NCBI GenBank assembly: GCA_022702705.1
Contig: CM040434.1
Span: forward strand, 21,991,771 to 22,055,770
DNA: 64,000 nt
Reading direction: 5' to 3'
Source: Papilionanthe hookeriana x Papilionanthe teres
Taxonomy: Eukaryota > Streptophyta > Magnoliopsida > Asparagales > Orchidaceae
Positions 44,012 to 55,937 of the stretch are shown piece after piece (position 1 is the first letter of the stretch; every line of letters begins with the position of its first letter). The notes below the pieces were generated by a model, which made no database searches, had not been told where the DNA came from, and saw nothing but the letters and a program-made list of their open reading frames with translations. The translations under genes were made by a program, and so were the position numbers.

Positions 44012-45512
44012 TGACTAACACAGGGGTGTGGCACGCACAGGTGGATATGTTTGCGGAGCTTTATAACTATATAAGTGTTTAACAGAGTAAAAATAACAAA
44101 TGTGCCACCTTTTTATCAACGCAAGTATACATATCGTTCAAGTAATAAAGGACTCTAATGGAGTCCTAGTTATCGATCCCACAGGAAAGTTAGAGATTAA
44201 GAACTAATTTCAGTAGATGTAATTACTATCTAGTATACGGAAATAAAGAACGCTTATACTAAACTCTATTACTTAATGGAAGATTGCAATTTAGAAAAGT
44301 ATCATTCTCCTTGTTAAAAGAATTAAGTGAATGGATAATTAATTTTGTTAGAATTATATTGTGCCAAATAGGAGCATTCCTATTATTTACCCATTAGTCC
44401 AGGCATAAAGAACATTGACTAATCCTATGCTTGGTTACTGAATGTACGGCTAAGCTAGAACGATACAGGCTGCCACTTCGGAGCTCCCACGTTCCCCTCG
44501 CCTGAGGGCTAACATCTACACTTCAGCCCCCAAACGATAGGACCAAATTTGAAGATTTTAGTCTATCACACTAAAATATCAAATTCTATGTCAGATAATA
44601 ATATTTCCCTATTTATTTGCACCCCCATTTCAAGGCTTTTGATTTCCCTGAATTTTGGATGTAATCTTTACTATAGTTGATAATTCAACATATTTTAATA
44701 GTTTAATTGGCCAAATTGAAAGTAAATTAAGATTTAAGTAAAAGATTATCACAATTTTTGTTTTATATTTAAGGCACAACTAATGTAATTTTCCATTTCA
44801 CAAAATCTCAACAACAAGGAGAAAGACGGAGAAAACTACTCAGAATGCATAGGAAGAATAACACAAAACTTGGATTTCATTTAAAGCTATAAAAGAATAA
44901 ACAAAAACTTATCTCAAATCTTCTTTCCAAGCAGACTCCTTGAAGTTCCTCTGACTCTTCCTGCTTGTACAACACACTCACACACTACAGACTCTCCAGA
45001 CTCAAACTCTCCAGACTCAGATTAAGACACACACACCAAAAGAACACACATTTTCAGCCTAAATTTGTCTCTATTTATAGAGGGAGAAATATTTCCAAAG
45101 GTTGCTTAAGCACCTCTTTAAAAAGCGTCCAGATTCATTGAACATTTGCTTTAACTGACCTTCTCGCCGTTGGCGAGCTCGATGGCGCCGTCGGCGGGCT
45201 TCTAGAACAATGGCCAACAGCTAAGGATCGCGGTTGGCCGGCTCAATCTCGTCGTCGGCGGGCTCCTTTATAATATATTCAAAAACATTCGGGAAAATCA
45301 CGCCTTCGGCGGTCTATTCCTCGCCGTCGGCGAGATAGTTTAATTTTCATCTCTTTTAGTTCTTTTTGTTCCAGATTCGCTTCTTTTTTATCTTTTTGCT
45401 CCCATTACCTATAATTCTTCATACCTGCAATAAAATATAGAAAATACATTTCTTTAAAGTGCAATTTCATATAAAATTGGTATGAATTTCTCAATACATT
45501 TTCCTGTGATCA
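44012..45512 (-). repeat. Element D 3' LTR
   Basis: Sense starts at 45512 (TGATCACAGGAAAATG) and ends at 44012 (..TTAGTCA). The acceptor-like TTGCAG lies at +88; GC-palindrome motifs of the CTCGCCGACGGCGAG type at 45340-45160; TATA CTATAAATAG at 45080-45071; leader; then U5 with AGGACTCTAATGGAGTCCT (44149-44167), a perfect 7-bp hairpin. Confidence 0.9.
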
Positions 45513-45551
45513 AAATCCCCCAAACTTAACTATTACTTGTCCTCAATTAAT
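45513..45551 (-). other. Element D polypurine tract and preceding hairpin
   Basis: Sense ATTAATTGAGGACAAGTAAT (45551-45532) is the AGGA-loop hairpin with one mismatch. Its outer pair is A-T where element C has G-C. It is followed by AAGTTTGGGGGATTT (45526-45512), the polypurine tract touching the LTR. Confidence 0.8.
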
Positions 45552-45894
45552 CTTGATACTACATAAAAGTAATGATTATTTGTAGTAAAGTTTTAATTCA
45601 GAAATACTATGAATTTAATTTAAATAAGTATTGTAGTAAAGTTTATTAGAAAAATTGTTAGATAATTAAATTAATTATATAGATATATGGCTACTTGGTT
45701 ATCAAGTTTAAGAGTTCTAGTATTCTATTCATTTCAAGAATGACTATATTTGCAATATTAGATTACTTAGGATATTCAGATGATAGGAAATTCATGAAAA
45801 AACTATTTGGTAAAATACTAATCCATATATATATATATATAAGTTTAGAAATATAACTAAGTTTTTCCCTTAAGGTTGATTCAAATGAAGCCAA

Positions 45895-46055
45895 TTTTTG
45901 ATAAGGTATCTCCTCAAGCTTCTCCTCACTTACTTTTTCTTTTTCTCTTTTTATTTTGGATTGATTTTCAATCCTTTTTCTTTTTCTTTTTCTCCTTTTT
46001 TTTAGTGAGGATTACTGTATCTGGATAGCCTGTTAATAATTTTGAACTTCATTTT
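45895..46055 (-). other. Conserved 3' block with purine-rich tail, element D
   Basis: Sense has ATGAAGTTCAAAATTATTAA, then CTATCCAGATACAGTAATCC and a long A/G run, then GAGGAGAAGCTTGAGGAGAT. One frame reads MKFKIINRLSRYSNPH, here with a real ATG. A later frame reads EEKLEEIPYQKLASFES. The two parts are in different frames or separated by a stop. Confidence 0.6.
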
Positions 46056-46364
46056 CCTCTTCCTAAATTTGAAACTTGAAATATTTCTTTATCTTATATG
46101 TATTTCATAGTTTTCACTTCATTGAGCTTCAATCTTTTCTTTCTCCTCTAAATACCTCAGAATTTAATATTTTAAAATATAGTTTTCCTTACTTTAAATA
46201 TTTAACTATATTCTTATCCTTTATTCCAAATATCTTAATCTACAAAATTTATTTAATCACTAAAAGTATTTCTTTTAACTTCCTATAATAATTAAATAAA
46301 TTAATTCTAGTTTACTGAATTAAATTTACTACAGAAAATCATTTATATAAATTTTTTTTTAAAT

Positions 46365-46419
46365 ATAAATTTAGAACAATTTAATAATTAAATTTTTATT
46401 TTTTTCCTCCCCCAAACTT
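46365..46419 (-). other. Internal polypurine tract and arm, element D
   Basis: Sense AAGTTTGGGGGAGGAAAAA (46419-46401) mirrors the tract at 45526, about 0.9 kb away. The following arm (46385-46365, TTAAATTGTTCTAAATTTAT) is a worn complement of the arm at 45551-45532. Confidence 0.55.
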
Positions 46420-46851
46420 AAATTTTTTTATCTATTTATATAGGTTGACAAGAAAACAAACTGTAAATTTAAATCATACCTTCGTGCTTTAGGTATTTCT
46501 TCTTTTGAAGTTCTGCAGGTTTTTTACATCACTTAATTAACATGTACTGTTAATAATTTTCTACACATATATAATATTAAAGAAATTGCTGGGTAAAGAA
46601 GTTTTGAAATAAGTACAAAATACTAACACAATTTATACCTATTATAATACTAAGCACAATTTAACACAACATCCACATACATTTCACTAATTCAGTTTCA
46701 GAGTTACAATCACAATTTGAAATATTAAAATTTAAAACTACACAAATTTAACTCATACAACAGAGTTTAAATGTCTTACACAACATAATAATCAAAATAC
46801 ATAAACTAAACAACTAAATAAAAACACAACATAAATATCTAATCATAGAAT

Positions 46852-47990
46852 CTAATCATCAACATTAAAATCCCAAACTATACCTTCATCTTCTTGTTTA
46901 ACAGGTGCAGTAGGCTGGTAGTGAGTATAACGGGGGCACTCAAGAAATATAACATCAAGCTCTCCTCTCCGATAATGATTCTCAGCATCATAGTAGGCTA
47001 TCTCAAATTCAGAATGCCTCTGGAGATAATCACTATCATAATAATGCCTCCGCTCTAATCCTCTAATTCTCTGATCAATATGCTCCAATTTTTCTTCAAT
47101 CCTTTCAAAGTTTTTCCACTGCAGAGTCATTTCATTCATCAAATCATAAAGGGCAGGAGAACTATAGGTAGGAGAGTCATAACTGGTAGAGGGAATATCC
47201 CTATTAGTTGAAGGTGCATAGCTCCTAGTCCCGGATCTCCATCCTTCGTGGGATTCATAAGTCTTTATATTAGCCTGGGTAACGGGTTTCATAGGTTCAA
47301 CCCATTCCTCATCATCTCTCGCCTCTACTCCAGACAATTGGCAGAGTGTATAAATTAGACCAGGATGTCCTAGTCCTCCTCCACTTTCACTTTTTGCAGT
47401 GGCTAATATACTTTTATAAATAATACTCCCCACATTTATACTTCTGTGGTTCTGAATACAAAAATTCAGAACTACTCTATCTCTTGTGACTTCACTATGG
47501 TGATAAGTGGGTAGAAAAGTAGAGCAAATAAAATAATACCAAGATTTAGAGGTTGCATTTAACATAAAAAGGGGGAAGTTTACCCGTTCACGCTGCTTAA
47601 TTTTCCAAGTCCCTTTCCCATCAGTGAGAAAGTTAATCACCTCCTTCAGCGGTCCTTCCAATGTTCCGAATGTATTGTACTCGCTGGTATGAAGATCTTG
47701 TACTTAGTAGAAAGAATTTATTCGTGCAGCATTAAAATCGACTAAAAATCCTCTAAACTTTATAGGTCCATCCTCTATCTGGGTCAAATTGGCATAAAAA
47801 TCCTTTACGACTTCAACTGCAGCTTTATTTGTCGTATAACAGAAAATTTCCCATCTTCTCTCTTTGATCGTTAGTTCCACTTCTCCTCCCGAATTCTTAA
47901 AAACTTTATCTTGAATGCATTTTCTTGCTTTGATATTAAAATTGTATCATGATTGAGTTTTAGCATTCACGAATCGTGTCTCATCAAAAT
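46852..47990 (-). pseudogene. Element D ORF3 copy 2 (plant transposon protein)
   Basis: Sense from about 47990: RFVNAKTQS, a stop, then FNIKARKCIQDKVF, ERRWEIFCYTTNKAAVEVV and DFNAARINSFY, followed by a second stop near 47704. It is then open for 269 codons (47661-46852): TLEGPLKEVINFLTDG upstream, NFPLFMLNATSKSWYYFICS, VTRDRVVLNFCIQNHRSINV, and helices FERIEEKLEHIDQRIRGLER. The end is acidic (DEGIVWDFNVDD). Only two stops over about 380 codons, and same domain order as copy 1. Function unknown; the env-like name rests on position only, with no clear signal peptide or membrane segment. Confidence 0.75.
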
Positions 47991-48377
47991 CTAGTCACCT
48001 CTTCTATCGTGGAGCCATTTATCGATCTATCAAATTTACAAAAATCTCAACTAAATTCCAAAATAATACTAGAATGCCTTCCAAAGGTGACTTAAAATAA
48101 TCTAAAATTAATTCCATGAATTTCTTCCAACTATTTTCTCTATATTTCGATTTTTTTTCAAAATACCCAAATGTGGAAGAAATACACGGTGAAAATCAAA
48201 AAATTTTGCATGGGAGTGAAGCTCTTACCAAGGGAAGATAAAATTCGGTGTCAAAATGTGTTGAAATTGCTCCAAATCCAAGATCTCTCAAGCCCTGGGT
48301 CGGTTTTTTCGAAGTTTTGAGGAAGGGGATGATGAATAGTGAAGGTTGATCGGTCAAATAAATGTATTTTTTGGGAT

Positions 48378-48485
48378 CTCACTGTCAGTGAGAAAAATCC
48401 CACCGTCGGCGAGCTAATTAATTCAAATAAGCTTAGTCTCTAGAAAATGTCGCCGTCGGCGGCGTCGATCTCGCTGTCGACGGGA
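48378..48485 (-). repeat. GC-palindrome motifs upstream of ORF3 copy 2, element D
   Basis: Sense reads GTCGACAGCGAGATCGACGC, CCGCCGACGGCGAC, GCTCGCCGACGGTGGG and CTCACTGACAGTGAG. Same motif and ATCGA-type spacer as in D's LTR. It lies about 400 bases upstream of the start of ORF3 copy 2. Confidence 0.7.
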
Positions 48486-48883
48486 TTTTTTGAAAATTAA
48501 AATTTTAAATATTTCATAATGTTTTAAAATCATTTTAAAACTCGTTAATGTCCGATCAATCAATTAAATATATTTTACTGTGATTAGATATTATTTTAAC
48601 TCTAATAAATTCACACAACAAAAAACATCACAAATTTTATATAAAATTCAAGTGTTTACAATATTCGTACACCACATTACTAACAAGGTATTTCTACAAC
48701 CTTAACACACCAAATTTAGCGTCTCAATTCAAACCACAATACTCAAAACGCTAAATATAAAAAAACAACACATAATCTCATCTATACTGAGATCAAATCT
48801 TAAAATCTAAAATATCAAAAAGTGCAAATTACATAAAAATTAAATTCAAACTAACTCAACACATAAACAAATATGAATGTCTT

Positions 48884-50042
48884 CTACTCGTCAGGGTCTG
48901 TACTAAACTCATCTCTGATATCTCCGATAGAACGTAAATGAACGAATAGATTGTAGAAAGGCCTGTAAGGAAATTCTTCTGTAGAATCTTCTTCAATCCA
49001 TCCTTTCTTTCTTAAAAACAATATGAAACTAGCCTCAAGATGTCCAGAATGATTGAAGTGTTCCTTCATCCTCAAATCAATATGATCAAATAAATCAGAG
49101 ATGTTATTAATTGAATTCATCACGTTTTGTACCTCTTTTTCCAATCCGTTGAGTTTTCGTAAGATCAGATTTGTTTTATCAGTAAAGGGCCTGATTGAAA
49201 GAGAATTTTGAGATGCTTGATCCGTAATAATGGTTGTTTCATTATTGTTATCCAGAGTAGGAAACATATCAGTTGCATCTAAGGGTTTCCAAGGAAAAAA
49301 GTACCTTTTCCCAGGCTTCATATGAAACTTGGTACTGACTGCATAGTGCAAAAATTGTTGAAGAATGTCCTAGCTCATAAATTGATCCATGAACAATCAG
49401 GCCTAAAGCAGACTTCACAATAATTGAACCAACATCGATAGGTAATCCCGCTTAAATACAACAATTCAGAATCGCACACTCCTTAGAAACTTTATTTGCC
49501 CTCATAATGGGTAATAATTTTGAAGAAATAAAGAAGTGCCAGTGTTTAGAGAGGGGGTTTAGTAGTGATGCAGAAAAGCTAACATACCCGTCTTCTCTTG
49601 TTTCCCAATCTTCTACTTCATCAGTCAAATATTGATAGATCTCATTCATATTATTTCTTGTAGGAACAAAGTTGGAATAGTAGCAAACGGGTGTATTCTC
49701 AATTGAATATAACTCATTAATTCTAGAAGGAGTGAAAGTTACCCATCTGCCTCGCACATAGACGCTTCCGTTGTTGATTCCGTCAAGATTGGAGTAGAAT
49801 TCTTTTATTATAGGGATAACTACTGCAGAAGTTGTATAGCATAATACCTTCCAACGTCGTCGCACAATCATCTCCTCAATAGGCGTTGTCGAATTCTCCA
49901 CTCCTCTATTCATGAATCCTCTTTCTTTAATCAGTCTCTTTTTCATCATTACTTTGTTGAAGATTCGCTGGGCCTCATAACTAACAAATTTCCTTTGATT
50001 GAACACTCTAGATCTAGTGATTTCAAGGTGATTGGATTCCAT
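48884..50042 (-). pseudogene. Element D ORF3 copy 1 (plant transposon protein)
   Basis: The ATG at 50042 opens 196 codons: RKFVSYEAQRIFNKVMMKKR, RRWKVLCYTTSAVVIPIIKE, GRWVTFTPSRINELYSIENT and LNPLSKHWHFFISSKLLPIM, ending in ECAILNCCI. These are landmarks of the 'putative plant transposon protein' domain found after integrase in Athila elements (PF20167, from memory). After a stop at 49452, the same protein continues in another segment to 48884 with a helical region EVQNVMNSINNISDLFDHID and an acidic end. Two breaks in about 385 codons. The better-preserved of the two D copies at the N-terminus. Confidence 0.75.
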
Positions 50043-50179
50043 AATGATGAGTTTTTGTGGAGTTTCAAATCGTTTTTAGGAAGTAAATGGTTTAGAATTC
50101 GAGTTCTAGGCGTTTTTAAAGAGTTAAAACACTTAGAATTGTCAAAAACCGTCAAAATAACTCCCTAAACCGTTCATTC

Positions 50180-50300
50180 ACCGATAGCACCGTCGGCAGC
50201 AACGATCTCACCGTCAGTGGGATTCTTAAATAATATAAACTGAATTTTGGCGGGCAGAACTCGCTGTCGGCGGTATCGATCTCGTCGTCGGCGGCTAAGG
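50180..50300 (-). repeat. GC-palindrome motifs upstream of ORF3 copy 1, element D
   Basis: Sense reads GCCGCCGACGACGAGATCGA, TACCGCCGACAGCGAG, CCACTGACGGTGAGATCG and TGCTGCCGACGGTGC. Directly after them comes GGGAGTTATTTTGACGGT (50165-50148), which also occurs next to the palindrome pair in element C's LTR (40620-40638). Confidence 0.7.
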
Positions 50301-50463
50301 CAAAATTTGCCAAATTTCGCTCTGGTCTAAATGCTTTCCAATTTTTGTATGGATCCAATATCGTGATGATTATAAAGATAAATTTGAGTAGTAGAATTCA
50401 TTTTATATCATAATTAATAATAATTCAAATAAATATACAATCATTACACATAAATAAAGATAA

Positions 50464-50509
50464 CTATGGGTTGCCTCCCATAAAGCATTTGGTTTAACGT
50501 CGTCAGCTC
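50464..50509 (-). ncRNA. Post-pol conserved block and hairpin, element D
   Basis: Sense GCTGACGACGTTAAACCAAA is followed by TATGGGAGGCAACCCATA, a perfect 6-bp stem with loop AGGCAA. It starts about 20 bases after the integrase stop at 50525. Confidence 0.7.
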
Positions 50510-50524
50510 GACCTATTTTAGTTA

Positions 50525-51790
50525 TTAATCAGGTTGACTGAGCATTAAAAATTCTTTAAAATTTGCTCTTTTTCTTTCAAAATATGGTTTTAATCTGTGT
50601 CCATTTACTTTAAATCTGTGTCCAATCTTTTGATCTTCAATTTCTACAGCTCCGTATGTAAATATTTGAGTTATAGTGAAAGGTCCTAACCATCGAGATT
50701 TCAATTTCCTAGGAAATAATTTCAATCTTGTATTATAAAGCAAAACTTCTTGTTCTGGTTCAAAATTTTTTTGGTTAACTTCCGATCATGCCATAATTTC
50801 ATCTTCTCCTTATAAATTTTATCATTATTATAGGATTCATTCCTTAATTCTTCTAATTCATTCATCAGCAACAATCTCTTCTCACCGTCATCTTTTAAAT
50901 TATGATTGAATTCTTTAATCACCCAATACGCTTTATGTTCTAATTCAACTGGTAAGGACAAGTTTTTCCATAAATAAGTCCATAAGGAGTCATTCCAATC
51001 AGGATTTTATAAGCAGTCCAGTATGCCCATAATGCAGTGTCTAGTCTTGTAGACCAATCTAATCTAATAGGGTTTACAGTTTTTTCTAGAATTCATTTAA
51101 TTTCTCGATTAGAAACTTCAGCTAATTCCCTGGTTTGTGAATGATAAGCAGTTGATATTTTATGAATAATGTTGAATTTTTCTGCCAATTTCAGAATATA
51201 TTTATTCCTAAAATGGGATTCTCCGTCAGTGATAATCACTCTCAGCATTTCGTATCTTGTGAAAATGTTTTTCATTAAAAATTTTGAAACACTCTTAGCA
51301 TCACAATGAGGTAAGGCTTGTGCATTAATCCATTTAGAAACATAATCAATAGCAACTAATATATATGAGTTTCAAAATGAAGGAATAAATGGTCCCATGA
51401 AATCTAATCCCCAAACATCAAAAATTTCAACTTCTAATATAAAATTCAGAGGCATTTCATTTTTTCTAGATATATTACCCACTCTTTGGCATTTATCACA
51501 AGTTTTGATATATCTATAAACATCTTTAAAAAGAGTAGGCCAATAAAATCCAGATTGTAAAATTTTATAAGCAGTTTTATCAGTTCCAAAATGTCCTCGA
51601 AATTCAGAATCGTAACATTTTTGAATGATCTGTTCAGTTTCTTCATAAGACACACATCTTCTAATAATTAGATCCTTACATTGTTTATATAAATATGGTT
51701 CATCCCAAAAATACGTTTTAGCTTCGTGAATGAATTTCTTCTGTTGTTGCAGAGTTAGCATGTGTGGTAAAATATCACTTACAATATAAT
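50525..51790 (-). pseudogene. Element D integrase, three breaks
   Basis: Segments 51761-51372 (CYDSEFRGHFG..KTCDKCQR zinc finger; WGLDFMGPFIPSF with first Asp), 51275-51093 (IITDGESHFRN second Asp; AEVSNREIK Glu), 50961-50722 (VELEHKAYWVIKEFNHN) and 50743-50525 (YGAVEIEDQ, FKVNGHRLKPYFE). All three catalytic acids and the HHCC residues are retained, unlike C. It is interrupted by stops and short shifts. Confidence 0.85.
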
Positions 51791-51799
51791 TAACTATAT

Positions 51800-52560
51800 C
51801 AGCATACCATGGTATTTTCCACTCATTTATATTATAAAGTTATTCGTCAGGAAAACTGTCTGTAATTTCATTGTCAGTTTCAGATAATTCATAATATTCT
51901 AGTCTTGACAAATGAACTGCAATTTAATTTTTAGTTTCCTTTCTATTAATTATTTCAAAATCAAATTCTTGCATCAATAATATCCATCTGATTAATCTTG
52001 GTTTGGTATCCTTCTTTGCATTAAATATTTAATAGCAGAGTGATCAGTATACACAATACATTTAGTTCTAATTCAATAAGATCTAAATTTATCAAAAGCA
52101 TATACAATTTCTAATAATTCTTTTTTGTAACTGTATAGTTAATTTCAGCATGATTGAGAGTTTTACTAGCATAATATATAACTTGAAAAAATTTTTCATA
52201 CCTTTGACCAAGAACAGCTCTTATAGCATAATCACTAGCATCACACATAAGTTAAAATGGTTTCTTCCAATCAGGTGAAACTATTATAGGAGTTGTGATT
52301 AATTTATCTTTTAATAATTCAAAAGCATTTAAGCATTCTATAATGAATTCAAATTTCTTGTCTTTTTCTAAAAGTTGGCATAAATGTTTAGTATTTTTTT
52401 TAAAATCTTTTATGTAGCGTCTGTAAAATCTGGCATGTCCAAGAAAATTTCATACCCCTCTCACTGTAGTAGGAGGTGGTAATTTAGCTATAACTTGAAT
52501 TTTTGCAGGGTCTACTTCCATGCCATTTTTCGAAATTTTATGCCCTCCTGCAACCATAAA
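51800..52560 (-). pseudogene. Element D RNase H, broken
   Basis: Sense keeps LMCDASDYAIRAVLGQ with its Asp, YYASKTLNHAEINYT and YTDHSAIKYLMQRR. Several stops, and a frame change near 52010, occur before the integrase segment. Confidence 0.75.
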
Positions 52561-53300
52561 TTAACATTTCTCCCAATTTAGAACTAAGTTAGTTTTTTCG
52601 CATAACTCCAAAACTTTTTCAAGATGATCCAAGCATGTTTTAAATGATGTTCCAAATATAGAGAAATCATCCATAAATACTTCTATTCCATCATCAATTA
52701 ATTTACTAAATATTGACATCATACATCTCTGAAATGTTGCAGGTGCATTATATAGTCCAAAAGGCATCCTTCGAAAAGCAAATGTTCCATATAGACTGGT
52801 AAATGTAGTTTTCTCTTGATCATCAGCAACAATAGGAATTTGATGATAGCCAGTATATCCATCTAAAAAACAAAAGTATTTGTGCCCAGCTAGTCTATCC
52901 AACATTTGGTCTAGAAATGGTAAAGGGAAGTGATCTTTCCTGGTGGCTGCATTTAATTTTCTATAATCAATACATATACACCATCCAGCAACTTATCTTA
53001 TAGGTATTAAATCATTATTTTCATTAACTTCAACAGTCACTTCTCCTTTCACAGGAACACAATGAACTGGGCTTACCCAAGCGCTGTCCGAAATAGGATA
53101 TATAATACCATTATCTAACCATTTTAATATTTCTTTCTTGACTACATCTTTCATTATTGGGTTTAATCTCCTTTGGAGATCAACTCTTGGTTTATGTTCA
53201 TTATCCAAAATAATTCTATGCATACAGATTGAAGGACTAATTCTTTTAATATCTGCTAAAGTCCAACCAAAAGCTTTCTTATACTTTTTTAATGTGTCCA
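52561..53300 (-). pseudogene. Element D reverse transcriptase
   Basis: Segments 53223-52993 (LQRRLNPIMKDVVKKEIL, SAWVSPVHCVPVKG) and 52905-52561 (MLDRLAGHKYFCFLDGYTGY, FRRMPFGLYNAPATFQRC, VFMDDFSIFG) are separated by one CAA-to-TAA stop at about 52990. The catalytic FMDD is intact. Another CAA-to-TAA stop ends the second segment at 52561. Confidence 0.85.
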
Positions 53301-53310
53301 GAAGTTTTTG

Positions 53311-54201
53311 CTATTGTGATTCGTTTAATTCTACCGATATAATAACTGGTAAAGTTAAAGAGTTACCTAAAAATGCATACTTCAAATGAGTAGGTAAAAT
53401 TTTTAACTTAAGTTCAGGAAGTTTAATAATCGACGGAACTATATTCTTTTCAGCGTTTTCTGTAATATCCAACATCTCAAATCTTTCTTGTATATAATCT
53501 AATTTTTCATTGTCTATTTCTTCAATTAATTCTGTATTTTCTATTTCTGGTTTATCTTCAAAGTATTCTTTAAAATGTTCATTTCGTAGACGTTCAAGAA
53601 TTTCCATTCGAAAACATTCATCATCTTTTTCTATAGCAGTATATTTCATTTATTTTGCAATGTTAAAAGTTACATCTTGATCGTTTACTCTCATAGTTAA
53701 TTCTCCTTTTTGAACGTCAATCATAGCTCTTCCAGTAGCTAAGAATGGTCTCCCTAAAATTATAGATATTTCTTTATCTTCTTCCATATCTAAAACAATA
53801 AAATCCACAGGGAAGATAAATTTATCCACTTTTACTAGCACATCTTCAATAACTCCCTTAGGATATGTCACTGAACGATCAAATAACTGAAGAGTTACTG
53901 AAGTAGGTGAGACTTCTCCCAATCCTAATCTTTTAAAAATTGATAGAGGCATAAGATTGATGCTGGCTCTCAAGTCACATAAAGCTTTTCCATAAAACTT
54001 TTCTCCAATAGCACAAGGTATAGTGAAACTACCAGGATCCTTTAATTTCTCAGGATGCTTTTTCTGAATAATTGCACTACACTCTTCTCTAAGTGCAATC
54101 ATTTCATTTTCTGTGAACTTTTTCTTCTTGTTTAAAATATCTTTCATAAACTTCACATAATTGGGTATTTGTTCTAATGATTCTGCAAAAGGAATTTTCA
54201 C
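53311..54201 (-). pseudogene. Element D protease and linker
   Basis: 54201-53650: NYVKFMKDILNKKKKF, then CDLRASINLMPLSIFKRLGL and LGRPFLATGRAMIDVQ. The active-site word is DLRA, as in B, where F has DLGS. The Arg for Gly would disable it. A stop at 53650 (CAA- or TAT-type codon before MKYTAIEKDDEC) separates the linker 53649-53311, which ends LPTHLKYAFLGNSLTLPVII. Confidence 0.8.
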
Positions 54202-54239
54202 CGTTAATTTCTTCAGGATTTTAGGAAATTTAGAAAATT

Positions 54240-55817
54240 GCTTATCCTTTTCATGTTGCTGTAATCATTGAGGAAGTGGTGGTGGTGGTTTTTCTACAGA
54301 AATTTTCATAGGTACTAATGGATATTCAAAATTTTGATCTTGCTGATCCTTTTCTTTTTCAGTTTCTGTTTCTTTTTGTATTGTTGTTTCTAACTCTTTT
54401 CCAATTCGCAACTATATCGCTTTTATTTGTTCTTTTCCTTGATCTTTATGATTTATTTCCACATTACTAGGAAATGTTCCAGGAATTCTATTATTAAGTG
54501 TAATAGCGATATGTCCAAGTTGAGTTTCAATCTTTTTAATTACATTTCCTTGATTTTGTAATTGGTTTCCTTGAACTTGTAGCTAATTTCCTTGATTCTG
54601 CAAATGCTGACCCATATTTAATATTAATTCATACATAGATAACTTCTTTTCCTTAAATTAAGAGTTATTATTAAATTCAGGTGGATAAGAAGGTTTATAA
54701 TTTGAATTTCCTTGGTTAGATGGATTTCCTAATGGGTTTACTGAGTTGTTCATCAATTGTTGATTAGCAGAGTTGTTATTCCAATTAAAATTTGGATGGT
54801 TCTTCCAACCAGGGTTGTAATAATTTGCATAAGGATTATTAGGTCTATTATTAATAGCTTTTAAAGTTTCATATGAAGTTTGAGCATTTATAAGTTGTCC
54901 AGATGAATTTTCTTCTATTATATTAGGAGAATAATTCATTCCAAAATGATCTAATTTCTTAGATATAGTAGCAATCTGAGAAGCTAACATAAATATTGCA
55001 TAGAGTGATGGAGACTAGATATTTTTTTAGGATTTAACCTTTCAGAAGGCCATTGAAAATTGTTGGAAGCCATTTCTTCAATTAATGAATAAGCCTCATC
55101 AAATGGTTTTGACGTTAATGAACCTCCAGCAGCAGCATCTATAATAGATCTAAGAGATTCTACTAATCTATTATAAAAAGTTTGAATAATTAACCAATCT
55201 GGTAACGCATGATGTGGGCATTTCCTAAGAAGATCTTTAAATCTCCCCCAAGCTTCGTATATTGATTCTTCATCAAACTAACTAAAAGATGTTATGTCAT
55301 TTCTAAGTTTCGCAGTTTTTGAAGGAGGAAACTATTTGGATAGATTTTTTTTGCGACAAATCCCCCCAAGTTCTAATAGATCCAGGTGCTAACAAATTTA
55401 ACCACATCTTAGCCTCATCCCTTAAAGAAAAAGGAATAAGCCTAAGTCTAACAGCATCATTAGATACTCCGTCATATTTAAAAGTAGCACAAAGTTCCAA
55501 AAAACTAGCAAGATGTAAATTAGGATCTTCGTTTAGTGAACCACTAAATTGATTATTCTATACATTTGGATAATTGCAGGTTTAAGCTCAAATGAATTAG
55601 CCGCTACATCAGGATTTTGGATAGTTAAGTGAATTTCATCTAATGTAAGGTTAGCATAATCTCTTAAAGGTCTTGGTTAATTTGTATTTTCAATTGTTGG
55701 ATTATTTGCCATTTGATTTAAATTTAAAATTTCTTTTTTCTGTTTTCTAATTCTTTTAATAGTGCGCTCTAATTCTGAATCGTAAGGTATTAAACTTTTG
55801 GTTCCAAATTTACGCAT
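54240..55817 (-). pseudogene. Element D gag, broken
   Basis: It starts at the ATG at 55817 (MRKFGTKSLIPYDSELERTI). Landmarks: RDYANLTLDEIHLTIQNPDV; 55500-55303 with LCATFKYDGVSNDAVRLRLI and KMWLNLLAPGSIRTWGDLSQ; PDWLIIQTFYNRLVESLRSI near 55200; YYNPGWKNHPNFNWNNNSAN (54990-54658). It breaks off at homopolymer shifts near 55350 and 55560 and at several stops. Confidence 0.8.
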
Positions 55818-55913
55818 ACACAACTTAAGTAGAATTTAAAATAGTCTGTTACTCTAGTAATTATTATTAATAATTATTATTATTTTTTTAATTACCTTAA
55901 TAATTACTTTACT

Positions 55914-55931
55914 TCCCTAGCAACGACGCCA
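55914..55931 (-). other. Element D primer-binding site (tRNA-Asp)
   Basis: Sense TGGCGTCGTTGCTAGGGA, 7 bases from the LTR end. It differs from the tRNA-Asp complement by C-to-T and G-to-A changes. Confidence 0.85.
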
Positions 55932-55937
55932 AAAACT

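Noticed and set aside
45826..45841. (TA)n run
   Set aside because: Ordinary microsatellite in AT-rich 3' sequence of element D.
53138..53389. Plus-strand frame over D RT
   Set aside because: Antisense shadow of the RT/linker; the same shadow appears in F at 63342-63659.
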